This document shows positions 9,901 to 17,739 of a stretch of DNA of 47,101 nucleotides, one piece after another. Location: the NCBI GenBank assembly GCA_022509105.1, contig JAFLTV010000016.1, positions 1 through 47,101 on the forward strand. The letters run 5' to 3'. A model generated the notes under the pieces. That model worked only from the letters and a program-made list of their open reading frames with translations. It had not been told where the DNA came from and did not search any database. Numbering within the stretch: the first letter of the stretch is position 1; every line of letters begins with the position of its first letter. This DNA is from Muribaculaceae bacterium (GTDB lineage Bacteria; Bacteroidota; Bacteroidia; Bacteroidales; Muribaculaceae). A program made the position numbers and the translations under genes.

Positions 9901-10555
9901 TTACGGCGGTCTCGACCATGTGATTGCTTCCGGTAAGAACGTGAATATTCTTGTGCTTGACACAGAGGTTTATTCCAACACCGGCGGCCAGTCATCAAAA
10001 TCAACTCCTATAGCAGCTATCGCTAAGTTTGCAGCTTCCGGAAAGAGAATCCGTAAAAAAGATCTCGGACTGATGGCAACCACCTATGGATATGTTTACG
10101 TAGCCCAGATTGCTATGGGTGCCGACAACGCCCAGACATTGAAAGCTCTCCGCGAGGCAGAGGCATACGACGGTCCCTCTTTAGTGATTGCTTATTCACC
10201 GTGTATCAGCCATGGCATCAAAGCCGGAATGGGCCGCGCTCAGGAAGAAGAACGCAAAGCTGTTGAATGTGGTTACTGGCAGCTCTGGCGCTACAACCCC
10301 GACAACGAAAAGAGCGGATTGAATCCCTTTACTCTCGACAGCAAAGAGCCCGACTGGAGCAAGTTTAAAGACTATCTGAAAGGAGAGGTGCGCTTCGCTT
10401 CATTGTTCAAAATGCAGCCCGAAGCAGCTGAAGAACTCTTTGACGCTGCCGAAGAAAACGCCCGCTGGCGCTACAACAACTATAAGCGTCTGTCAAAACA
10501 ACAATGGGGCGTAGACCCGGAAATCTCTTCAGAAGAGAAGGATCTTCGCAAATAA
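6974..10555 (+). CDS. nifJ: Pyruvate:ferredoxin (flavodoxin) oxidoreductase
   Basis: This single-chain 1193-residue PFOR oxidatively decarboxylates pyruvate to acetyl-CoA and CO2 and reduces ferredoxin, the main anaerobic pyruvate route in Bacteroidales. Domain order is as expected. The N-terminal pyrimidine-binding domain begins at ITPSSTMAEY; the transketolase-C-like and gamma domains follow (GLGADGTVGANKNSVK near 425). The two-cluster ferredoxin domain has CIQCNKCAYVCP near 690 and CLGCGNCVDVCP near 747. The TPP domain has CSGCGE near 820, GDGASYDIG near 968 and DTEVYSNTGGQ near 997. The length is typical of the homodimeric bacterial enzyme. The gene stands alone between its own promoter and a strong terminator. 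Codon use is regular, consistent with high expression. Confidence 0.97.
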   Translation: MSKAKQFLTCDGNQAAAHISYMFTEVAAIYPITPSSTMAEYVDDWSAAGRKNIFGETVTVQEMQSEGGAAGAVHGSLQAGAMTTTFTASQGLLLMIPNMYKIAGELLPCVFHVSARTLASHALSIFGDHQDIYSTRQTGFAMLCEGSVQEVMDLAAVAHLSTYKSRVPFLNFFDGFRTSHEIQKIEAIDQEDLANLLDAEAVADFRRRALNPESPVARGMAENGDVFFQHREACNPYYAAVPEIVENYMNEISKLTGRKYGLFDYYGDPEAERVIIAMGSVTECIRETIDYLRAKGEKVGLVSVHLYRPFSAKHFLAAVPSTAKRIAVLDRTKEPGANGEPLCLDVKDCYFGKENAPLIVGGRYGLASKDTTPAQIVSVFENLALPQPKDGFTIGIEDDVTFLSLPLLPEINIGGKGMFQAKFYGLGADGTVGANKNSVKIIGDNTDKYCQAYFAYDSKKSGGFTCSHLRFGDEPIRSTYLVNTPNFVACHVQAYLYLYDVCRGLQPNGTFLLNTIWEGEELAKNLPNKVKKLFAKNNITVYYMDASKIAQEIGLGNRTNTILQSAFFRITEVIPVDLAVEQMKKFIVKSYGKKGESIVNMNYAAVDRGGEYKKLDVDPAWANIADDEPEKKNVPEFISNVVFPINAQDGDLLPVSAFKDNADGTWRQGTAAYEKRGVAAFVPEWIVENCIQCNKCAYVCPHAAIRPFVLDAEEMAKAPFGDDHALPAIGKQFAGMKFVQQVDVLDCLGCGNCVDVCPGKKGEKALVMKHEESQLGEQKNWDYCVNEVKSKQNLVDVRANVKNSQFATPLFEFSGACSGCGETPYVKLITQLYGDHEIVANATGCSSIYSGSVPSTPYATNEKGHGPAWANSLFEDFCEFGLGMHIAYEKMRARLEDLCHKIEMCSECGQAVKDAAKAWLEVKEDGDKSREAGEKFLSEAKACGCDLSKKVIELGNYLTKRSQWIIGGDGASYDIGYGGLDHVIASGKNVNILVLDTEVYSNTGGQSSKSTPIAAIAKFAASGKRIRKKDLGLMATTYGYVYVAQIAMGADNAQTLKALREAEAYDGPSLVIAYSPCISHGIKAGMGRAQEEERKAVECGYWQLWRYNPDNEKSGLNPFTLDSKEPDWSKFKDYLKGEVRFASLFKMQPEAAEELFDAAEENARWRYNNYKRLSKQQWGVDPEISSEEKDLRK

Positions 10556-10635
10556 TAAGGAAGGCGGTTCACGGGATATCTTAACCCAAAGATATCTCTG
10601 AAAGGGAATTATCACTCCCGAGTCAAATATTAATT

Positions 10636-10676
10636 ATGTGTCGTTTCAAATTCTTTTTGAAGCGACACATTTTTTT
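10636..10676 (+). terminator. Rho-independent terminator after the PFOR gene
   Basis: A 15-bp stem (10636-10650 with 10656-10670, one T-G wobble) encloses a 5-base loop and is followed by six T residues (10671-10676). The ATG at 10636 that opens the longest reading frame here is the first base of this stem, so it is not a credible start codon. Confidence 0.9.
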
Positions 10677-10687
10677 CGTTAATTTCG
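10656..10687 (+). promoter_or_regulatory. Candidate promoter of the EamA transporter gene
   Basis: TTTG (10656-10659) lies 20 bp before TAATTTCG (10680-10687), a near-consensus -7 box. The -33 element lies inside the right arm of the upstream terminator, a compact terminator-promoter overlap. Transcription would start roughly 12 bases before the ATG at 10705. Confidence 0.5.
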
Positions 10688-10704
10688 CGGTGATTTTTGA
10701 ATTT

Positions 10705-11697
10705 ATGGATGCGTCGAATAAGAAAGGTTTTTTAATCGGCAATCTTTGTATCTTGATTGCCGTGATATTCTGGGGGGTAAATGTTTCCGTAACCAAAGCG
10801 CTGATTCCGGAGTGGATGACAGCTTATGGAATTATCATTGTGCGTCTGATAGGCGGATGCATTGTCATGTGGATCACTTCTCTTTTTATTAAATGCAGCA
10901 AAATCCAGAAACATGATTGGCTGAAACTGATTTTAGGTGGAGCAATCGGATTATTCCTCTTCATATTCCTCTTTATTCTGTCGCTTAAATACGGCGACCC
11001 GATAGATATTTCCATCATAATGACGTTGCCCCCGATATTTGTGATTCTGATTGGTGTTATCTTTCTCAAGCAACGTCCCTCATGGATTGAATATCTCGGA
11101 GTGGTTGTCTCCTTTATAGGGGCCGCTATAGTAATCCTTGACGGAGGAAAGGGGAGGGCCGGAAGCAACAACACGCTCGGAGATATCCTGGCCATAGTCT
11201 CTACCCTTTGCTATGCTTTTTATCTTGTGATATTGGAGGGCCCGACAAAAACTTACAAACCGATTACAATGCTCCGCTGGGTGTTTCTTTTCTCGGCGAT
11301 ACCGGCATGTGCCCTGATTCCATTTGCAACTCACGAACCTATTTTCCACACCCGTGAAGCAGTGCCTTGGATTGAAATAGCATTCATACTTTTCTGCGTT
11401 ACTTATATTGCATATTTCCTTGTTGAACCTGCCATAAAATATATCGGGTCGGAGTTAGTGTCAATATATCAGTATCTGCTCCCGGTGTTTGCAACCATAT
11501 CGGCCGTGCTGATGGGCCTTGATAAGCTTAAATGGATGCAGGTGATAGCCATGGCTATCATAATAGTAGGAATGATTCTGACTAACATCGGAAAGAAACG
11601 CCGTAAACCGACAGCTTCTGAGAACGTTCCCGAGAATAAGCAGGTGGTTGATAATACGGGTAAAGTCAGTCCGAATCCTCAAGCTCTTAGAAAATAA
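10705..11697 (+). CDS. EamA/DMT-family membrane transporter
   Basis: A 330-residue polytopic inner-membrane protein of the drug/metabolite transporter superfamily. It has two homologous EamA halves of about five TM helices each: residues about 10-150 (from NLCILIAVIFWGVNVSVTKAL) and 165-305 (from LGDILAIVSTLCYAFYLVIL). A short basic cytoplasmic tail follows (GKKRRKPTASE). I chose the ATG at 10705 because a longer frame beginning at 10636 would translate the upstream terminator hairpin. The substrate cannot be predicted; family members export amino acids, metabolites or drugs. The gene appears monocistronic. Confidence 0.88.
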   Translation: MDASNKKGFLIGNLCILIAVIFWGVNVSVTKALIPEWMTAYGIIIVRLIGGCIVMWITSLFIKCSKIQKHDWLKLILGGAIGLFLFIFLFILSLKYGDPIDISIIMTLPPIFVILIGVIFLKQRPSWIEYLGVVVSFIGAAIVILDGGKGRAGSNNTLGDILAIVSTLCYAFYLVILEGPTKTYKPITMLRWVFLFSAIPACALIPFATHEPIFHTREAVPWIEIAFILFCVTYIAYFLVEPAIKYIGSELVSIYQYLLPVFATISAVLMGLDKLKWMQVIAMAIIIVGMILTNIGKKRRKPTASENVPENKQVVDNTGKVSPNPQALRK

Positions 11698-11825
11698 AAG
11701 AGTAGCGCTGTTCTTAAAAATTTAACCGGTCTTGTTAACAATCTTTTTCAAGGTTCGTTGAACCTTAGCTGACGCCTTTTGTTGAAATTATAAAAACAAA
11801 TAATATAAAAACAAAGAGGCGGATT
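11698..11825 (+). other. Intergenic leader upstream of the MsrA-MsrB gene
   Basis: This 128-bp gap holds a perfect 7-bp palindrome, AAGGTTC-GTT-GAACCTT, around 11750-11766. It is followed by an A-rich leader. I could not find a TAnnTTTG box, so the promoter of the downstream gene is not resolved. Confidence 0.35.
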
Positions 11826-12995
11826 ATGAAAAAAGGATTTGGAAATTATGGCATAGGATTAGCATTGGCACTCTGCCTTTGCGCTTGCGGAGGAGCCAAG
11901 GGTGAATCCTCCAACCAATCCGATTATGATTCAATTCAACAGGGAAATTATTCACAAAAAGATAAAACTGATATGGATATAAAGACTATTTATTTAGCAG
12001 GCGGTTGTTTCTGGGGAACAGAACATTTCATGAGCATGGTTCATGGTGTGGAACATGCCGAAGTGGGATATGCCAACAGCAATGTCCCCAATCCGTCGTA
12101 TCAACAGGTGTGCACGGGCAGAACCGGAGCCGCTGAAACCGTAAAAGTGGAATATGATGCCAATGAGGTGTCTCTGCCGTTCCTTTTGTCGCTTTATTAT
12201 CAGACAATCGACCCCACTTCGCTTAACAAGCAGGGAAATGACCGTGGCACACAATACCGTACAGGTATTTATTATACCGATCCCGCAGAACTTCCCGTGA
12301 TTGAAAAAAGTCTGGAGGAACTGCAGAAACATTATTCAAAGCCGTTGGCTATAGAAGTCGGTCCGTTGAAGAACTTCTATCCGGCTGAAGATTATCATCA
12401 GGATTATTTAGACAAGAACCCGGGAGGTTATTGCCACATAAGTCCGGGCCTCTTCAAACTCGCAAGAGAGGTGAGAGACACTACCCTTATGAATCAAAAG
12501 GCAAGAAATTTAGACTCTGCTCAAAACACAGTGAGCATGGAAAGGAAATATACGAAACCGTCGGATGCTGAACTGAGGAAAAAATTGACTCCGCTGCAAT
12601 ATGAAGTGACTCAAAATGCAGCAACAGAGCGTCCTTACTCAAATGAATACAACAAGGAATTCCGTCCGGGAATATATGTTGACATAGTCACTGGAGAGCC
12701 CTTGTTTCTTTCAACCGACAAATTCGAATCCGGATGCGGGTGGCCGGCCTTCTCAAAACCGATTTCAGCAGATGTAATCAAAGGCTACAGGGATAATTCT
12801 CATGGAATGCAAAGAATAGAAGTCAGAAGTTCTTCAGGAGATTCCCATTTAGGCCACGTCTTCAATGACGGTCCGGCAGATAAAGGAGGATTGCGGTATT
12901 GCATCAACAGTGCTTCCCTGAGGTTCATACCTCTTGCCGACATGCAGAAAGAGGGTTACGGCGATCTTATCCCTCTCGTGAAAGAAAATCAATAA
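11826..12995 (+). CDS. msrAB: Bifunctional peptide methionine sulfoxide reductase MsrA-MsrB, lipoprotein
   Basis: This 389-residue fusion repairs oxidised methionine in proteins, with MsrA acting on the S and MsrB on the R sulfoxide. The N-terminus ([21 protein letters not shown]) is a lipoprotein signal with the lipidated cysteine at about Cys21, so the enzyme should be anchored facing the periplasm. MsrA occupies about 52-210 with GGCFWG and catalytic Cys61. MsrB occupies about 245-375 with [20 protein letters not shown] and RYCINSASL, catalytic Cys359. The two CxxC zinc motifs of many MsrB proteins are absent, as in zinc-free MsrB forms. No thioredoxin-like domain is attached, so an external periplasmic reductant is needed. 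Confidence 0.93.
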   Translation: MKKGFGNYGIGLALALCLCACGGAKGESSNQSDYDSIQQGNYSQKDKTDMDIKTIYLAGGCFWGTEHFMSMVHGVEHAEVGYANSNVPNPSYQQVCTGRTGAAETVKVEYDANEVSLPFLLSLYYQTIDPTSLNKQGNDRGTQYRTGIYYTDPAELPVIEKSLEELQKHYSKPLAIEVGPLKNFYPAEDYHQDYLDKNPGGYCHISPGLFKLAREVRDTTLMNQKARNLDSAQNTVSMERKYTKPSDAELRKKLTPLQYEVTQNAATERPYSNEYNKEFRPGIYVDIVTGEPLFLSTDKFESGCGWPAFSKPISADVIKGYRDNSHGMQRIEVRSSSGDSHLGHVFNDGPADKGGLRYCINSASLRFIPLADMQKEGYGDLIPLVKENQ

Positions 12996-13014
12996 ACTCG
13001 TAATTTTATATCAT

Positions 13015-13049
13015 AAAACCCGTCAGGCTTAAACCCGACGGGTTTTTTT
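13015..13049 (+). terminator. Rho-independent terminator after msrAB
   Basis: The left arm AAAACCCGTC (13015-13024) pairs perfectly with GACGGGTTTT (13037-13046) around a 12-base loop. The T run continues to 13049. Confidence 0.9.
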
Positions 13050-13123
13050 CGGTCATTCAGTCATGGAGCAAAGTTTTTGACAGGCCTGTACCTTCAAATT
13101 TTTCATATATTGCTGGAAAAACT

Positions 13124-13131
13124 TAACTTTG
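13124..13131 (+). promoter_or_regulatory. Possible -7 box for the PD40-like protein gene
   Basis: TAACTTTG matches the -7 consensus and is 35 bp before the TTG start at 13166. No clean TTTG was found at the usual spacing. Confidence 0.4.
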
Positions 13132-13165
13132 TATTCAATAAGAGCTTATTCTAAATAAAAAAGAC

Positions 13166-14425
13166 TTGAAAAGGAATATTTTTATAGGGCTTGCAATTCT
13201 TTTATGCGCCACTGGAATTAATGCCCAGAAAGCTCCGGCTGCAGTCGATGCCGGTGTTGTGTTAGACCATGCTATGGAAGCTTTGATGAAATATGATTTC
13301 TCGGCTACTTCCAACTATCTTTCTCAATTCAAAAAGCTCCCTGAAGCCACTCGCCTGCCATATCAGCAGGAGTATGAGGAATTGCAGCGCGGATTGGAAA
13401 TCGCTGAAAATGCAATAGACAGGGTTGAAAAGATTGTAGTGATAGATTCTGTAACGGTTAACAGGGCAGACTTTTATAAAGCCTACCGTCTTCCTGCGTC
13501 TGCAGGTTATTTGGTTGCAGGTTCTCAGTTAAAAGAGATAGCCGACATGCCTGAGAATGCGGTGGCCCATGTAAATGAAGCTAAAGACTATGTCTTGTGG
13601 TCGTTTGAAGATGAGTCGGGAGATGTTTTTTTGAAAGAATCCATACTTTTGAATGACGGCAAATGGCTCACGGAAGAAATTGTGATTGATTCCCCGGAAA
13701 ATGTGGAAATATATGGTTACCCCTTTGTGGCTCAAGACGGACAGACCATTTATTTCTCAGGAAAAGGAGAGGGGTCGATGGGTGGTTACGACATATATGT
13801 TATACAACGAGACCCTGTGACCGGCGAATTTCTGAATCCTCTTAATCTGGGCATGCCGTTTAATTCACCTGCCGACGACATTCTTATGGCTTTGGATGAG
13901 GAAAACGGCATAGGATGGTGGGCCACGGCCCGAAATTCCATGGGTGATGAAGACACGGATGATATCACAGTCTACACCTATCTCCTTAACGATATCAGGC
14001 AAAATTATCCTGATGACACAGACGACCTGGAAGAACTGGCCCGGATTTCAGACTATAGGATGACGTGGCCGGAAGGTATGGAAAACAAAATCACGAATGT
14101 GTTGAAGCATCTTCCGGAGGCAGCCGGCTATTCTAAGAAATCTTCTCCGGAATTCACTCTCCGGATGCCGAAAGGGAAAGTGTATCATAAATATTCCGAT
14201 TTCAAAAATAAGAAAGCGGCCGAGGTCATGAAGGAATATCTGAAAAAGAAAAAAGAGCTAACTGCCAGGGAATCGGAATTGAAAAAATTAAGGGCTAACT
14301 ATTCTTCTCAAGGAAAGGCATCTGCGGAACAGATATTGAAATCGGAACAAACCGTGGCTGCGCTTCAAAAAGATGTAAATGATCTCCTTAGCCAGGTCTA
14401 TAAATTAGAAAAATCGGCAAGATAA
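13166..14425 (+). CDS. Exported PD40/beta-propeller-like protein of unknown function
   Basis: A 419-residue protein starting with TTG. The reading frame opens at 13142 and contains no ATG before the signal peptide, so TTG at 13166 is the best start. The signal peptide is KRNIFIGLAILLCATGINAQ, with cleavage after about residue 20. The centre (about residues 180-280) has QTIYFSGKGEGSMGGYDIYV and NLGMPFNSPADDI, which resemble the PD40/TolB-type repeats of Bacteroidota OmpA-like envelope proteins, but no OmpA domain is present. The C-terminal 90 residues form a lysine-rich coiled coil. The likely location is the periplasm; function is unknown. It lies 105 bp upstream of the rpsF start, behind which a separate promoter sits. 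Confidence 0.7.
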   Translation: MKRNIFIGLAILLCATGINAQKAPAAVDAGVVLDHAMEALMKYDFSATSNYLSQFKKLPEATRLPYQQEYEELQRGLEIAENAIDRVEKIVVIDSVTVNRADFYKAYRLPASAGYLVAGSQLKEIADMPENAVAHVNEAKDYVLWSFEDESGDVFLKESILLNDGKWLTEEIVIDSPENVEIYGYPFVAQDGQTIYFSGKGEGSMGGYDIYVIQRDPVTGEFLNPLNLGMPFNSPADDILMALDEENGIGWWATARNSMGDEDTDDITVYTYLLNDIRQNYPDDTDDLEELARISDYRMTWPEGMENKITNVLKHLPEAAGYSKKSSPEFTLRMPKGKVYHKYSDFKNKKAAEVMKEYLKKKKELTARESELKKLRANYSSQGKASAEQILKSEQTVAALQKDVNDLLSQVYKLEKSAR

Positions 14426-14431
14426 AATAGA

Positions 14432-14463
14432 TTTGCACGATTGCAGGAATTTATGTAATTTTG
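14432..14463 (+). promoter_or_regulatory. Promoter of the rpsF-rpsR-rplI operon
   Basis: TTTG (14432-14435), 20 bp, TAATTTTG (14456-14463) is a full consensus match. The inferred start near 14470 is at the 5' edge of the leader hairpin described next. Confidence 0.75.
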
Positions 14464-14470
14464 CATCCGG

Positions 14471-14499
14471 TTTCCGAGCCGGTCGAAAGGCTGCGGAAA
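14471..14499 (+). ncRNA. Candidate S6:S18-binding mRNA leader
   Basis: TTTCCG-AGCC pairs with GGCT-(G)-CGGAAA around the loop GGTCGAAA, giving a 10-bp stem interrupted by one bulged G. The apical part reads CCGG. A CCG-containing stem-loop that mimics the 18S-site of 16S rRNA is known to mediate autoregulation of rpsF-rpsR by the S6:S18 complex in many bacteria. Position (32 nt before the rpsF ATG, directly at the transcription start) and shape fit that element. The assignment is inferred from shape and context only. Confidence 0.55.
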
Positions 14500-14530
14500 T
14501 AAAATATAAAGATAAACAAATAAAAAACTT

Positions 14531-14911
14531 ATGAACTGTTACGAAACCGTTTTCATTTTGACTCCCGTTTTGTCTGACGAACAGATGAAGGAAGCGGTAG
14601 AGAAATTCAAAGGCGTGCTCACACAAAACGGAGCAGAGATCGTCAATGAAGAGGAATGGGGCTTGAAGAAACTTGCTTATCCCATCCAGAAGAAATCTAC
14701 CGGGTTCTATTGCCTGTTGGAATTCAAGGGAGAACCAACCATCGTTAAAAAACTCGACATCGCATATCGCCGCGACGAAAGAGTGATCAGGTTCCTTACA
14801 TTCCGTCTTGACAAGTATGCTCAGGAATATGCTGAAAAGCGCAGGAACCTCCGTGCAAATAAAAATAATGAGAAACCGGCAGAAGCCGAAACAGAAAACA
14901 AGGAGGCTTAA
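14531..14911 (+). CDS. rpsF: 30S ribosomal protein S6
   Basis: S6 (126 residues) binds S18 and the central domain of 16S rRNA. The [21 protein letters not shown] start and the [25 protein letters not shown] core are characteristic. The C-terminal tail is lysine/glutamate rich ([15 protein letters not shown]), a variable region in this family. It is the first gene of the conserved rpsF-rpsR-rplI operon, with rpsR two bases downstream. Expression is probably adjusted by the S6:S18 leader upstream. Confidence 0.97.
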   Translation: MNCYETVFILTPVLSDEQMKEAVEKFKGVLTQNGAEIVNEEEWGLKKLAYPIQKKSTGFYCLLEFKGEPTIVKKLDIAYRRDERVIRFLTFRLDKYAQEYAEKRRNLRANKNNEKPAEAETENKEA

Positions 14912-14913
14912 TT

Positions 14914-15180
14914 ATGGCAGCAAATACTGAAATCAGATATCTCACACCGGTTACTGTTGAGACAAGAAAGAAAAAATATTGCCGGTTTAAAAGAAGCGGC
15001 ATCAAATATATTGATTATAAAGATCCTGAATTCTTGAAGAAATTCCTCAACGAACAGGGAAAAATTCTTCCGAGAAGAATCACCGGTACTTCTCTGAAAT
15101 TCCAGAGAAGAGTGGCCCAAGCAGTTAAAAGAGCACGCCATCTGGCTTTGTTGCCCTACGTAACAGACTTGATGAAATAA
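14914..15180 (+). CDS. rpsR: 30S ribosomal protein S18
   Basis: S18 (88 residues) forms a heterodimer with S6 on the 30S platform. The core [20 protein letters not shown] and the [25 protein letters not shown] segment identify it. The N-terminal Cys that in other lineages belongs to a zinc motif is reduced to a single Cys here, the common zinc-free form. The start lies 2 bases after the rpsF stop, which suggests coupled translation. Confidence 0.97.
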   Translation: MAANTEIRYLTPVTVETRKKKYCRFKRSGIKYIDYKDPEFLKKFLNEQGKILPRRITGTSLKFQRRVAQAVKRARHLALLPYVTDLMK

Positions 15181-15210
15181 TCAATATCAACCGCCTAAAA
15201 AAGACCAGCA

Positions 15211-15654
15211 ATGAAATTAATTCTTAAAGAAAATATTCCGAGTCTCGGCTATAAGGATGACGTAGTCGAAGTAAAAGACGGATACGGCCGCAATTATCTC
15301 ATTCCGCAGGGAAAGGCCATTATCGCATCTGAAGCTGCTCTTAAGAGAAGGGCAGAAGACCAGAAACAGCGCGCACACAAGCTCGAGAAAATTAAAGCTG
15401 ATGCTGAAGCTGCCGCTGCAGCTCTCGAAGGCGTTAAGCTCCAGATTGGTGCTAAAACCAGCTCTAAGGGCACTATCTTCGGCTCTGTTAACGCTATCCA
15501 GATTGCCGAAGCCCTCGAAAAACTTGGTCATATTGTAGACAGAAAGATAATCGAAATCAAAGATCCGGTGAAGGAAGTGGGCGTTTACAAAGCTATCATC
15601 CGTTTCCATAAAGACGTTAACCAGGAGATCGAATTTGAAGTTATCGCTGAATAA
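15211..15654 (+). CDS. rplI: 50S ribosomal protein L9
   Basis: L9 (147 residues) bridges from the L1 stalk region of the large subunit and affects frame maintenance. The N-terminal domain MKLILKENIPSLGYKDDVVE with DGYGRNYLIPQGKA is diagnostic. The long connecting helix (about 41-75) and the C-terminal domain with GTIFGSVNAIQIAEAL follow. It ends the operon, with a rho-independent terminator 40 bp downstream. Confidence 0.97.
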   Translation: MKLILKENIPSLGYKDDVVEVKDGYGRNYLIPQGKAIIASEAALKRRAEDQKQRAHKLEKIKADAEAAAAALEGVKLQIGAKTSSKGTIFGSVNAIQIAEALEKLGHIVDRKIIEIKDPVKEVGVYKAIIRFHKDVNQEIEFEVIAE

Positions 15655-15693
15655 AACTGTCTCGGTTTAATCCTCAGGATAGAAAAAGATTGA

Positions 15694-15725
15694 GAATGTG
15701 TCAAAAAAATTGGCACATTCTTTTT
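15694..15725 (+). terminator. Rho-independent terminator after rplI
   Basis: GAATGTGTC (15694-15702) pairs with GGCACATTC (15712-15720), nine pairs including one wobble, with loop AAAAAAATT and five T residues following. Confidence 0.88.
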
Positions 15726-15800
15726 GTTTCAGCGGCACCTCCTGTTGTTCCGGTGATGAATATAGGCCGGATAAATGTCGGGAATTAAGGGATTTTTAAT

Positions 15801-15808
15801 TATCTTTG
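15801..15808 (+). promoter_or_regulatory. -7 box of the dnaN operon
   Basis: TATCTTTG matches TAnnTTTG and lies 18 bp before the dnaN ATG at 15827. The expected -33 TTTG is not recognisable at 19-21 bp spacing. A TTG inside this box is what makes the longest reading frame appear to begin at 15806. Confidence 0.5.
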
Positions 15809-15826
15809 TGGTCTAAACCAAATATC

Positions 15827-16948
15827 ATGAGATTCAATATTGACGGCAAATTGTTGCAACAACAGCTGAGTGCGGTAAACAAAGTGATTAACTCGAAGAA
15901 TGCTCTTTCCATTCTTGATAATTTTCTGTTTGAATTGACCGGCAACCGATTGACAATCACCGGCAGCGACCAGGAAAATATCGTGACAGCCCATATACAG
16001 GTGGCGGAATGTGAAGGCGAAGGAGCTATTGCCCTGCCGGCCAAGACGCTTTTGGAAATCACAAAGGAAGTTAACAATCAGCCTGTGAGCTTCTACCTGA
16101 ATGAACAGACCGGAGAAATAGACCTTGAATTCCTTAATGGTAAATTTAAGTTTATAGGTATTTCAGCCGACGAATTTCCTCGTGGCGAGGGAATCGAAGA
16201 CGGCTCTTTCAAAGTCGAGATTCCTGCGTCAGTGGTGCTGAAAGGTATTGAAAAAACAGTATATGCCGTAAGTCAGGAAACAATCCGTCCGATAATGACC
16301 GGTATTTACTGGGATATCCATGAAGAAGATATCGTGTTTGTGGCAAGCGACACCCACAAATTAGTGAGATATATCACAAGAGAGGTGAAGCCGGGATTTG
16401 AAAAAGGTTTCATCATGCCGTCGAAGCCGGCAAACATATTGAAAAATATTCTCGGGAAAGAGGATATGGTGACTCTTCACATCGGTGAGAAAGGAGCAAA
16501 CTTCAGCTTTGGCGACTTCACTCTGTCATGTCGTTTTATCAAAGGAAACTATCCTAACTATAACAGAGTGATCCCGACCGACAATCCCTTCACGCTGACT
16601 GTTGACCGCCAGTCGATGCTTAATGCAATGAGGCGTGTGGCTATTTTTGCCAGCAAGGCTTCAAGTCTTGTGAAGATGGAATTGAGTCAGGAAGGTGTGC
16701 GTCTTGCTGCTCAAGACCTCGATTACGGCACATCGGCTGAAGAACGCGTTATGTGTGAATACCAGGGAAACGATATGACCATAGGTTTCAATTCCAATTT
16801 CACAGTGGAGATTCTCAACAATATGGGAGGCGACACTGTTGTCATCAAACTTTCGGATCCGGCACGTCCCGGCATTTTCGAGCCGTTGGAGCAGGAACCG
16901 GAAACTATGCTGACAACCATCCAAATGCCAATGCAGGTTATTGAATAA
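15827..16948 (+). CDS. dnaN: DNA polymerase III sliding clamp, beta subunit
   Basis: The beta clamp (373 residues) encircles DNA and tethers DNA polymerase III and repair proteins. The start MRFNIDGKLLQQQLSAVNKVINSKNALSIL is typical of the first of three clamp domains. Further identifiers are RPIMTGIYWD, DTHKLVRY near 170-180 and the carboxy-terminal MPMQVIE segment of the protein-binding pocket. The ATG at 15827 is used because the seven codons before it lie in the promoter. It heads an operon with an exonuclease (8 bp downstream), coaBC, a DUF4835 gene, recN and rlmB, all on one strand. Confidence 0.97.
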   Translation: MRFNIDGKLLQQQLSAVNKVINSKNALSILDNFLFELTGNRLTITGSDQENIVTAHIQVAECEGEGAIALPAKTLLEITKEVNNQPVSFYLNEQTGEIDLEFLNGKFKFIGISADEFPRGEGIEDGSFKVEIPASVVLKGIEKTVYAVSQETIRPIMTGIYWDIHEEDIVFVASDTHKLVRYITREVKPGFEKGFIMPSKPANILKNILGKEDMVTLHIGEKGANFSFGDFTLSCRFIKGNYPNYNRVIPTDNPFTLTVDRQSMLNAMRRVAIFASKASSLVKMELSQEGVRLAAQDLDYGTSAEERVMCEYQGNDMTIGFNSNFTVEILNNMGGDTVVIKLSDPARPGIFEPLEQEPETMLTTIQMPMQVIE

Positions 16949-16956
16949 GACAGGCT

Positions 16957-17739
16957 ATGAACGAGGTATTCAGACTGAAACTTGAGCGTCCGTTGGTGTT
17001 TTTTGATCTCGAGACCACCGGCACGGATGTTGTGAAAGACAGAATAGTGGAAATTTCCCTGATTAAGGTTTATCCTGACGGTCGCGAAGATAGACAATGC
17101 TGGAGAATAAATCCGACTGTGGAGATTCCGGCTGCAAGCACAGCCGTGCATCATATCACTAATGAAGATGTGAAAGACGAACCCACATTCCGTGATTTGG
17201 CGGAAACGCTTTTAAATCTTTTTGAAGACAGCGATATCGCCGGGTTCAACAGCAATAAGTTTGATGTGCCTCTGTTGATGGAGGAATTCACAAGATGCGG
17301 AGTCAAATTTGACCTTTACGGCCGGAAGCTGATAGATGTTCAGAATATTTACCACAAAATGGAACCTCGAACCCTAATAGCGGCCTATCGTTACTATTGC
17401 GGAGAAGAATTGGAGGGCGCCCATAGTGCAATGGCTGACACCGAGGCCACTTATGCTGTCTTGAAAGAGCAGATACAGAAATATAAAGAATTGGACAACG
17501 ATATCGATTGTCTGGCTAAAGCCTCCGGTTCCGACAAGAATCTCGATCTTGCCGCAAGAATTGTCAGAAATGATAAAGGAGAGCCGATTTTTAATTTTGG
17601 CAAACACAAAGGTAAGACCGTGAGAGAAATAGTGAAGAAAGATCCTTCTTTTATCACGTGGATGATGCAGAGTGAATTTGCCAAAAACACAAAGGATGTG
17701 GTCGCACGCCTGAAATATGAATACACCCACGAGTCTTAA
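16957..17739 (+). CDS. DnaQ-like DEDDh 3'-5' exonuclease with C-terminal DUF3820-like domain
   Basis: A 260-residue exonuclease of the DNA polymerase III epsilon family, in the clamp operon. Metal ligands are Asp17 and Glu19 (FFDLETTGT), Asp103 (NSNKFDVPLL), His156 and Asp161 (HSAMADTEA). A second small domain at about 208-245 has NFGKHKGKTVREIV and PSFITWMMQSEF, resembling the DUF3820 type seen after some Bacteroidota exonucleases. It may proofread with the replicase or act in repair; the sequence does not decide. The last 23 bases overlap the start of coaBC, indicating translational coupling. Confidence 0.88.
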   Translation: MNEVFRLKLERPLVFFDLETTGTDVVKDRIVEISLIKVYPDGREDRQCWRINPTVEIPAASTAVHHITNEDVKDEPTFRDLAETLLNLFEDSDIAGFNSNKFDVPLLMEEFTRCGVKFDLYGRKLIDVQNIYHKMEPRTLIAAYRYYCGEELEGAHSAMADTEATYAVLKEQIQKYKELDNDIDCLAKASGSDKNLDLAARIVRNDKGEPIFNFGKHKGKTVREIVKKDPSFITWMMQSEFAKNTKDVVARLKYEYTHES

